Assembly (NCBI GenBank): GCA_000708835.1
Contig: DF237294.1
Coordinates: 33,939-97,938, forward strand
DNA: 64,000 nucleotides
From: Klebsormidium nitens
Lineage: Eukaryota; Streptophyta; Klebsormidiophyceae; Klebsormidiales; Klebsormidiaceae
Direction: 5' to 3'
The notes beneath the pieces are model-generated. The model saw only the letters and a program-made list of their open reading frames with translations. It ran no database searches and was not told where the DNA came from. Each line of letters opens with the position of its first letter. Positions within the stretch are counted from its first letter, which is position 1. Shown here one piece after another: positions 24,901-34,300 of the stretch. The translations under genes were made by a program, and so were the position numbers.

Positions 24901-25595
24901 GAAGTGAGACTGGCTCTACTTGAACGTTTGAGTAGGTGGCGGGTTGTACATGGGAGACAGCCTGGTACCCTGGCAGAGCCCAGCGTGTAAGGAAGTTCAC
25001 AAACATCCAGAAGGGGCTCCTGGCAAGCTACCCTATTGGAGCAGACAGAGAGAATCTAGAAACGAAGGCTGGGCGAGGCCAGGGCATGCGGAGCATCAAA
25101 GCGCATGCATTCGTGGTGGCTTGCATGGCTTCGCAACAGCGGTGGTTGGTTTCATAGAACTGTGATCTAAGATCTCATACGTGCACTACAAATGAATTTG
25201 TGCCCCTAAACAGTGACTGGTGGCCTGAAAGCTGGCTGGCCCGCTCGAAAGGCCAATGCAAACACAATTTGCTGATTCCTACGTTTTGGCGCCACTTGTC
25301 AGCGTTGCTGCCCTACTCAGCCTCAGGACCAGCAATGGTGCCAGCTCGCTGCCGATGCCCTGGCAATTCCGAAGGCTGCGGCCACTGGGTGATATATACC
25401 ACTGCATCACTAAACACGCGAGGCCGGTGCAGGAGGCTGACCTGCCCCCCGGTGGCTGCGGTCCTGCGTGGGAGAGCGCTCATACAGCTGCACGTTGTGG
25501 CCCGCGCGCAGCAGCAAGAGAGCCGCCGACAGGCCCGCCAGGCTGCCCCCCCCAACCACCACGTCCAGGGAGCTGGCGGCTGCATGCCGCGCCAT
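21941..25595 (-). CDS. FAD-dependent aromatic monooxygenase, 2,6-dihydroxypyridine 3-monooxygenase-like
   Basis: A flavoprotein hydroxylase that would insert one oxygen into an aromatic or heteroaromatic ring using NAD(P)H. Six exons, 25442-25595, 24658-24856, 24188-24374, 23173-23327, 22505-22807 and 21941-22181, join in phase to 412 residues, the normal family length. Features: dinucleotide-binding VVVGGGSLAGLSAALLL at residues 12-28, YHSGSPVSGF at 119-128, the DG motif VAADGPRSVVR at 151-161, YAGYVAWRG, MNWVWYWNYPT spanning the fourth/fifth exon junction, and LIGEAAFIPRPHTAA at 313-327 (family GDAAF-ARPH-AAG). The usual Asp of the GD motif is Glu (residue 316). No membrane segment is seen. 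Bacterial relatives act in nicotine or nicotinate breakdown; the algal substrate is unknown. Five introns argue against bacterial contamination. It is head-to-head with the RlmI-like gene. Confidence 0.85.
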
Positions 25596-26378
25596 GCAGG
25601 GGTTGGAAGGAGCTACTGGTACGGGGCTTGGATAGGTGTGGTGAAGGTGGTCTTCAAGCGCCACCTTCCCACTTCGTGGTGCACAGCGCTGGCGAGCGCT
25701 GGCTGGCTACCTGGCTGGCTACCTGGCTGGCTGGCTGGCTGGTAATTGAAGCTCCAATTTCAAAGCTCTCAAGTGCACTGCTTTGCCACAATGCTGGCAC
25801 TGTGGAAGATTCATGCAAAAAGTCAGACAGGCACGGTGCATCAAATTCAATGCCATCATGCAAGCTCGAATACATGTCCTCTTTTGACACAAGACGAGTG
25901 TTGCTGCAGCCTCGACTGCAGAATCGAAGTCCAACACCTGGTCGACTCTCCAGCATCTGAGCCGCCTTCTCGACAGTTGCCGGAAGCATATGTATGTCTG
26001 TGTCAAGCCAGATTTGTTGGAATTTGCAATAATAATCAAATGCCAATGCCAATTGTCAAGCAATGGTGGCAATGACTGCATTGTATCGATGACAATGTGG
26101 CACTAAAGCGGAAACTCTGTGTGCTTGTCCTTGAAGTTGTCGACGGTGTGGGCAGCCTGCTGAAGCAGATTGGTCTGACGCGGTAGGAGAAGGTGTGCAC
26201 TGGCGAGGTGGTAGGTACGATGAAGGCCGCGGGGATCCCGGCCAAGAGCACGTTCTCCTTTCGCGCTGATGTGGGCAGGCAGCAGGAGATCTCACAAGTG
26301 ATGAGTCCTTTCACAGCCATTCTAGAGATTCGTATGCTGAAGATCAGTCGTTCCCTGCTTAATATAGCAACACCACAC
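25596..26378. promoter_or_regulatory. Divergent intergenic region, monooxygenase / RlmI-like gene
   Basis: 783 bp between the two start codons. It carries the CTGG microsatellite at 25699-25742, close to the monooxygenase start and probably in its promoter or 5' UTR. No other element is recognised. Confidence 0.4.
25699..25742 (+). repeat. CTGG-based microsatellite
   Basis: Two copies of the 12-mer CTGGCTGGCTAC (25699-25722) are followed by five copies of CTGG (25723-25742). It lies about 100 bp upstream of the minus-strand monooxygenase ATG. Length variation between strains is likely for such a tract. Confidence 0.9.
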
Positions 26379-29290
26379 ATGTCTCAGGCGCATGCCCTTA
26401 GAACAGTTTTCTCCCAAACGATAAGAGCAAGAGCCGCAGTGAGTAACGCGGCAACGCAGAGAGAGCGGTCCACACACAGATTGAGTGGTACCGATGCCGA
26501 TGTTGGCTCCACAATCATTGAGGACGCCTCACGACAGCAGTCGAGTAAGCTGGCCCCTCTTACGTTCTCCGGGGATTGCGTCCATCTTGCCTAACTTGTG
26601 ACCCTTTTTATGAGCGGTTGTCGGGAATATCATCGCTCAACTAGATGTGCACCTGTATCACAACGATGTTCTACTGTGCTCTCCAAAGTCCGTCAAGAGT
26701 TCTCCTCTGGCCTGTCTCAGCTGACACTTTCCCTGCAGCGCCGAGGGTGGTTCTCAAGGGCGGCAAGTCCCGGCTCTTTAAGGCGGGCGCACCCCATGTG
26801 TACGGTGGCGCTGTCGATTCGGTGGTGGGCCGTCCCCCCCCGGCAGCTGGCGATGTGGTGGTGGTGACAGACGGACAGAAGCGAGCGTTTGGCTGGGGAG
26901 TCTACAACCCCGCGTCCATGTTTCGGGTCCGCCTGATGCAGACAGACTTGGACGTAGACAGGTGGGCTGGCTTCCATTGGCAGAGGATGCCTGGCCGGCG
27001 CTGGGGGGAGACTGGGGTGGCAAGCGACAGGAGACCACCCCTTTGCGTTTCGGCTCACCTTCAGTCCATGTGGTGGCTTGCCCTTCCTGCTGTTCCTGTG
27101 ATGAGAGCACGTGCCTCGTACAATGAATGTGACTGCGCTCTACTCCGAGCGAGAGCCTCTTTACATGACCCCTGCTTCATCCCCCCCATGGTCTGCTCCT
27201 TCTTACAGGGAGCCCGGCTGCCTGCTGGACCTGCCGGCCCTCATCCGCGCGCGTGTGCAGCAGGCGGTGGCCCTGCGCCGCACGCTGGGCCTGCCCTCAG
27301 CGCAGACCAGCGTGTATCGCCTGATCAACAGCGAGGGGGACAGGTGCGGCCTCCAAGCAGCCTCGTGCCACCAAGGGACGACTTGGGGGCAACAGCTGCA
27401 GGACGCAATTGCACTGACGCCTTTTTCCTTGTGCTGAGATGAGTCCATCGATTGCTTCAGCGAATTCGCGAGCTTGTGGTGTCCCCCACCCCTGCGGTGT
27501 GCTGACGGGCTGGGCCTGGCTGCAGGGCAGGCTGTCCGGCCTGATTGCGGACGTTCTGGGTGACCACGTGGTGGTCCTCTCCTGCGCGGCCTGGGTGGAG
27601 CGGCATGCCCCCGTCGTGCGCGCCGCCATCCAGGAGGCCACCGGCCTGCGCAGCATCGTGTGGCGGCCCTCGCTGGACATCCTGCGCGAGGAAGGCCTGG
27701 AACTGCCCGCGGGCGGAACACCTACGCAGGAGCCCAGCACCCCCGCAGATGGAGCCGTTCAGGTGCGTCTGGCGTGTGGCTCGCTGTGCTGGCTGTTCGC
27801 GAGAGCCCCTGTGCGAGTGTGCTTGGATGCATGGCAATCCAAACACCGCATACAGAGCTTGCCGCGGCGAGGCTTGCGCTGACGACGCAGGCAACCAGGG
27901 TTCTGTCCAGATGCCACAATGGGTTCGGTTTGCGGGTGGTGCAGGTGGTGGAGAACGGCGTCCACTTCCGCGCCGCGCTGCATGGTCAAAAGACTGGCTT
28001 CTATGCGGACCAGCGCGACAACCGTGCGTACCTGAGGACGATAGCAGGGGGAAAGACGGTGCTCGACCTGTGTTCCTACAGCGGGGGGTTTGCAATCAAC
28101 GCAGCGCTGGGGGGAGCAACGCACGTCACAGGTAACTCTACTGGCAACACGATATGGCCTGACATCAAGGCCATTATTAGCTGGATACTGTCTATGCGAT
28201 TGAACGAAAAGGAAACGGTCTGGACTGGGGTTTGACTCAAACCCAATATGTACGCGTTCAAGAGAGATGTTCGATCGAGTGTATTGCCGCGAGCGGTGAC
28301 AGTCAACGTTTATCATTCGTGAATCAATATGTAGAGATCCAGTGGATCGGTCACTCTGCCGATCCAGTCTGTCGTTTGCTGCCAATTGGAGGCCCGCTCC
28401 TTGTTCTCCTGCCCGCCTGCGCTCCAAGCCCGCCCGTCGAAGCCCGCTTTCCTCCGCTGTGTGCAGCGGTGGACTCGTCGGCGTCTGCGCTCGTGCTGGC
28501 GGAGGCCAACGCTGCATTCAACGGGGTGCTCCCCTCGTCCATCACGCTCGTCAAAGACGACGTGGCGGCCTTCATGGCGGCCGCGCTGGCGGCGGGGCGG
28601 CAGTGGGACCTGGTGGTGCTGGACCCGCCCAAGCTGGCCCCCAGCAAGAAGGTGCTCGACCGCGCGGCCGCCAAGTACCGCCGCCTCAACGCGCTGGCCA
28701 TGCAGCTGACGGCGGCGGGGGGCCTGCTCATGACGTGCTCCTGCTCGGGGGCCATGACGCAGAGCGGCGCCTTCCCCACCGTCCTCCAGGTGACTGCCCC
28801 CGCGCGCCACACACGCCGTACGCATGGGCAGTCACATCAGAAGCTGATCACTTTCATCTGAGCAGCCATGAGAGGAGTTTTCTCAACTGGCGCTGGCAGC
28901 GGATCCCAGGAAAGGGCAATGTCTGCCGCAGAGTCGAAGCCCGTTCTTATTGACCCCTGCAAATGATGGGGAACTTTCGTGACCGAGTATTGCCAAAACT
29001 CACATTGCTTTGAGCTCAGGAGGGAAGCCAGTCTTACATGCACTCCCGATCCGGGATGGCTCAAACTGTGCTACGCCGCACGGGCGGGCACCCTTTCCCT
29101 GTTCCGGAGCTGTTTCGGAGCATACCAATATGCTTGCTTACGATCCGAACCGCTTGTGCAGGATGCCAGCACTCTGGCCCGTCGACCAATTCGAATACTG
29201 CGGCACTCAGGGGCCGGCCCCGACCATACTCTTATTCCCGGATATCCGGAAGGGGCCTACCTCACGAACATGCTGCTGCACGTACACTGA
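26379..29290 (+). CDS. RlmI-type PUA-domain SAM methyltransferase (probable organellar rRNA cytosine methyltransferase)
   Basis: Related to bacterial RlmI/YccW, which makes 5-methylcytosine in 23S rRNA. Seven exons, 26379-26544, 26739-26961, 27209-27343, 27531-27762, 27945-28131, 28467-28789 and 29162-29290 (TGA), join in phase to 464 residues. Residues 1-55 are Arg/Ser/Ala-rich with few acids at the start ([20 protein letters not shown]), like an organelle presequence. Then come the PUA domain ([29 protein letters not shown]), the linker with [16 protein letters not shown], and the methyltransferase core: [14 protein letters not shown] at 266-279, [13 protein letters not shown] (SAM motif I), VLDPPK at 365-370 (motif IV), TCSCSGAM with the catalytic-type cysteine, and the family C-terminal block [17 protein letters not shown]. 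Plastid or mitochondrial targeting and the exact rRNA base are inferred. Confidence 0.87.
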
Positions 29291-31319
29291 ACGGTCGGAG
29301 GGCATCTCGATGTACTGCGAAATTGACCAGGTCGCGGCTGTTCAAATGCCAGAGAAGGTTGCGCTAACGCTTGATGAGCCAGTCGGCACGCTAGACTTCG
29401 TTGGTACCAATCGTTTACGATGCCATTCGGGTAGACGCCGCAACTTTAGTTTTCCCTTTTTTGACCATATGGCGGAGCCATTAGGAAGGTGGCTGCTGAT
29501 CAGATTGGTTGGTTGCATGCCGAAAGGGAACTTAGTACGGAAAGGGAACCCGCTCTTACATTCTAGCCTGATACATGATTCAGCAACCAAGCAAATTTTT
29601 AAGACATTTGCTCGCTTTATATTAGTTGAGAGTCAACGTCAAGAGAACGTACAAGATTAGCTTATCTAGTAGACTGGGCTTTGCAGTTCGCATCCGGACA
29701 GGAACTTTGTGACTTGAAGTTAGTCACTGCCCTTAAAGATGATTAGGCTTTGGTTCAGTTTAGCCAGCACTCCAAAGAACCTTCATATCTATATTGAGAA
29801 GAGTTACATGCACTTGCCAAAAAGTCCGTTGAAGTACAGCCCGCGGACCTAGGCCTGATGCGGATTCTCTTGTTAGAATTTGCTTCCTCAATTGGTCGCG
29901 GTCATCAGTGTGCAATTGTCGAAGTCAAAGTCATCTAGCTGGTGCCCATGTTTAATGCGTAGTATATACTTCCATGTATATATGATGATTCAGCATGCAT
30001 GGCACACAAGCTACCTATGGTGGGTCTCGACGGTATCGACCGCGCGACGGTCGGGTCTCAAATTTGTATGACCGGTGTCACGCGTCGCGACACATTTTGT
30101 ACGCAGTACTAACGATCGTACTCGGCCGTACTAGAGAATCGGGTCCGAATTCATGAATCGAGCTTTTCCTGACACGTCGATCAAACGGGCAATTACGTAC
30201 TACCCGGAGGTACGGTACCGTCGCGCGAGACTCGAGTCTGCGCGGCCGACAAATTTAAATTTCATGGTCTTGGTCGGAACTTCCGACTTGTACCGTGCAC
30301 GAGTACCGCGGTACCCAGACTGAAAGAAGAGTGCAGAGATTTGATATAGGAGTGTAAGAGAAGGCGCTCTTCAAAATCCAACAATGGCGGCCAACTTTGC
30401 GCCTCCTATGCTGCTATTTGAGATTTGTCCTGAACAAAACATGATGTTGGAGCTTCAAAGGACAGCTAATGACGGTCCCCCAACATTTTTTTTAGCTTGT
30501 CAAAGGTTTCTGCATGTTGCATAAGCCGCATCTTAGTGTGGCATTTTCATGCTCCCGTCAAAGTGTAAAATAATACACTTGTTTACAACTTCATGACACT
30601 CACTTACGGCCGAGCAAAAATTCCTGAGTACTCGAACCGTACATGTTTCGGAAGTCCGACTCAGCGTAACGTGAACCGCCGGTATCACTGACAGAATTTG
30701 ATACCGGGTCCCACAATTTCGTTGCGGTTCGAGTCGGAGTCGACTCGGCCGGAACCCACCGTAGGTAGCTTGTGCATGCGCGGCCATGCCGCCGCAGAAG
30801 ATCCTTAATCCAAGCGCATATGTACTTAATCCATGGCCATATTGGGGCCGCAACCGCCCGCACTGCGCAAGTGGCTGGGCAATTATATGTTGGGCGGCCT
30901 CGGAGCTCTAGGACGTCAATGTACGTACGTCCTCATAAGGCGAGTTGTCAGGCGCTGGCATAGGCAGCAGTTCCCGCACGCGTATATTTCCATGCAGCTC
31001 GATCTAGAGCTAGGTACGATGGTCGCCTAAATTGGCAGATTGATAACTGCATGATTCGAGATTAAAATCTAAATATCCCCAGAAGTTATCACAACTATCA
31101 TGACGTAGCTTCGGACCAGGCTAATCGAGATGAGGTGAAGAGCAAGCAAGTAATGTGCGCCTCATACATCCCATCCTAACCAGCCAACAAAAGCAACTGT
31201 TAGCCTAGGTCGAAAAGCGCTTGCCCCAGGAAGTCAATGTAGTCAATCAAGCCGGCCAATGCGTGTTTTGTACTGGACAGTAGATCAACAGTACAATCTC
31301 CCCAAATAATGGTTGATGC
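29291..31319. other. Intergenic region between convergent genes
   Basis: About 2 kb without a coding frame. The stretch 30010-30320 and 30600-30960 is rich in short palindromes (TACGTA, GGTACC, CTCGAG, AAATTTAAATTT, GTGCAC) and CG dinucleotides, unlike the surrounding AT-rich spacer. It contains the inverted repeat described separately. Confidence 0.6.
30273..30660. repeat. Imperfect inverted repeat, possible transposon remnant
   Basis: The segment 30273-30306 (starts GTCGGAACTTCCGAC, ends CGAGTAC) matches the reverse complement of 30628-30660 (starts GTCGGACTTCCGAAA, ends CGAGTAC) over about 33 nt with a few mismatches and gaps. The arms enclose about 320 bp of non-coding DNA. No target-site duplication is evident and similarity stops sharply outside the arms, so this may be the decayed remains of a small element. 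Confidence 0.4.
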
Positions 31320-34300
31320 TCACGAAGCATTCTGCCAGCTCGATCTCGCAAACGGTGACTTTCCAAAACAGCTACTCAAGGCAGCCGCTGCTGCCTTGTT
31401 AGCCTGCGACAAATCTGCTGCGCGTTTGCCTGGTTGTGCCTGACTCTTCTGAAGCTTGCTCCGGCCGTCGCTTCTGGGCTTTGCTCTTGCTTTCCTTTTT
31501 GGCGCCCGTTCCTCTGCCTGGTCCTGCTCATCTGGAGCTCGGACTTGGGCGTCCCCGTCGCTCGAAGGGGAGGCACCCCGCGACGTTGGCGGGGCGGGGG
31601 TGGTGGACTCGGGGCCACCTTCCTGGGCGGACAGCAGTTCCTCCTGCATCCCACCACCCAGCTCAGCGCACGGCCTCAGCTTAGACAAACCCATAATGCC
31701 GACCAGATCGTCCGCAAACATCTCTGAAGCCTTTTTGCAAACGAAGCAAGCTCGTTCAATCAAATCTAAAGCTTGCAAAGATGCAGCCCATACGCAGGGT
31801 GAAACGCGCACATCATAATAATGACAATAATCACGGCAGCCAAGCTCCCCTGATGCTGCAGCACTTGCCTGCGTCAACTGTCCCGGCAGAGAGGGGAACA
31901 GCGCCATGAACGGCTTGCTGGCCAGTGCAGCTGCCCCTGTGCCCGCGGCCTCTTGTGTACGCGGCTGCTCGCTGAGCACGGCCTTGCTCAGCTGGAACTG
32001 GGAGCCCGCACCGGTGGACGGCGACCGGCGACGCGGCCGAGAGCCCTCTGCGCTTGGTCCCTGAGCCGCACCCTCGCCACACGGTTGCCCTCCGGGAGCA
32101 GTGCTCTCGGCTCCCTTGGCTCGTGCCGTCCCTGAACTCGGGCGGGGCTGCGGGCTGCTGGGACGGACGTTGCAGCCGCCTGGCTCAGCTTCTGCATCCT
32201 CCACCCCAGTCTCACTGCTTGTTGCCCTCTTCCCCTTAGCTGGAGACACCAGGTCCCCGGAGCTCCTGGACCGCCCCAGGCCGCTGCTGCTAGCCCGCCG
32301 GGCGGACCCTTGCCGGCCCAGGCTCTTGCTCACCTCGCGCGTGGCGGGCAGGAACCCGTCGTTGCTGCTCTCAAGTGACCGCAGCAGCAACGAGTCCCCA
32401 AACGGGATCTCGAGCGAAGCCGGCGCGCGCAGGAGGAAATCATCCTGGCTAGGCNNNNNNNNNNNNNNNNNNNNNNNNNNNNNNNNNNNNNNNNNNNNNN
32501 NNNNNNNNNNNNNNNNNNNNNNNNNNNNNNNNNNNNNNNNNNNNNNNNNNNNNNNNNNNNNNNNNNNNNNNNNNNNNNNNNNNNNNNNNNNNNNNNNNNN
32601 NNNNNNNNNNNNNNNNNNNNNNNNNNNNNNNNNNNNNNNNNNNNNNNNNNNNNNNNNNNNNNNNNNNNNNNNNNNNNNNNNNNNNNNNNNNNNNNNNNNN
32701 NNNNNNNNNNNNNNNNNNNNNNNNNNNNNNNNNNNNNNNNNNNNNNNNNNNNNNNNNNNNNNNNNNNNNNNNNNNNNNNNNNNNNNNNNNNNNNNNNNNN
32801 NNNNNNNNNNNNNNNNNNNNNNNNNNNNNNNNNNNNNNNNNNNNNNNNNNNNNNNNNNNNNNNNNNNNNNNNNNNNNNNNNNNNNNNNNNNNNNNNNNNN
32901 NNNNNNNNNNNNNNNNNNNNNNNNNNNNNNNNNNNNNGGCAGGAGCGCGGAAAGGAGCACGGGAGCCGGACTCCGGGCTCCAGAGTGGGGGAGAGAAGGG
33001 CGGGCTCCCCAAGCCCAGGCTGGAACGCGAGCGGTGGCCGTCCAAAAACGGGCTGCTGGCGGGCCCCCGGGAACCGTCGGCATTTAGGAACCCGCTGATG
33101 CTGAAGCCCTCCACGTCGTCCAGCCACCCGTTTCCTCCCACGGGCATGCCGGCGTGCTCTCCGCCCCCTCTGCCCCCAAACATCGCCTGGTCCAGGCTGT
33201 CTCCAAACGCAGCCCCGTCGTTGGCCCCAGGACCCCTGCCCAGTGGAGCACTGTTGGAGACCGGCATGTAGCGCGGCGGTGGCGGCTCCCAGCCTCGACC
33301 CAGCGCCTCGACTGACGCATCGGCCGCCCAGGAGAAGGCCCGCTGCGAACCGGCATCTGCGGCAGCAGGGCCGCGAAGGGGGCTGGCCGACTGAAGGTGC
33401 GGGGAGACTGTGCGGTACGTGCGGTGTGGCAGCTGCTCGGCGGCGCCACAGGGGGGCCAGGCTCCTCGAGAAACGGTGGAGGCATACTGGGCCGCGTTGA
33501 GGCCAGGTGGGCGCAAAGGGCTGTGGGGCAGGCCCGGGTGGCCCTGCCAGGGGCCGGGCCCCGGCTGCTGAGGCACTGCCTGGTCGAAGGGCGGCCCCTG
33601 GGAGTGGGCCTGTGCAGTTACGGGCAGTGGGCAGTTCGGTGGGAGCAGGCGGTACTTGAGCCGGAAAATCTCCGGCTTGCCAACCAGAGCAAAAACTTCC
33701 GCAGCTGCCACCGACTTGTCCGTCACTCCCCAGCTGAGCGCGGAGAGGGCCTCTCCCCGGTCGATGTTGGGGATGAGGCGCAGAGTACAGCCGGCCAGGC
33801 TAGACGCAGGGGGCGCAGACTGCAGGTCGAGGGGCTGGTCGAGGTTCCATTTGGAGACCAGGTGCTGAGCGATGGAGGCCAGCGACTTCTTGCTCTTGAG
33901 GGTGAGCTCGATGAAGGGGACGAAGCCGGCCTGCAACCACAGAGTGCGGGTTCCTCTTAGGCTCCTTATCAGAGCAGCCATGAGCCCAGGGAAGTACAAA
34001 CACGACAGCACTTACGAAAACAAGAATGGGATATGGAGTGGCACGTCTTTGAGTGCAGGACTGAGTGCGAGTGCTAGCTGCACAGCAGTAATGGACCAAG
34101 CGATGCCACGCCAGCAGGCGCTGACGGCTCAGAAGAGCAGAACGGTTTTCAAAGCGGCAGCATAGACATTTGCCAGAACCAGGAGCGGGGAGCTGGTTCC
34201 CACCTTTTTGACGCGCTCCTCTGTCTCAGCATCAAAGGGAAAGAGCTGCAGGGTGAGCTTCCCTGCTGGCTGCCCCTCGTCCTTGCCCGCTGCGTTCCCT

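Noticed and set aside
29010-29660. A 216-codon plus-strand ORF
   Set aside because: It overlaps the last RlmI-like exon out of frame; the other frame gives the conserved [14 protein letters not shown] end.
31320-33083. A single 587-codon minus-strand ORF
   Set aside because: It runs through 483 N and through a probable intron; only parts of it are real CRAMP1/TKI1-like exon.
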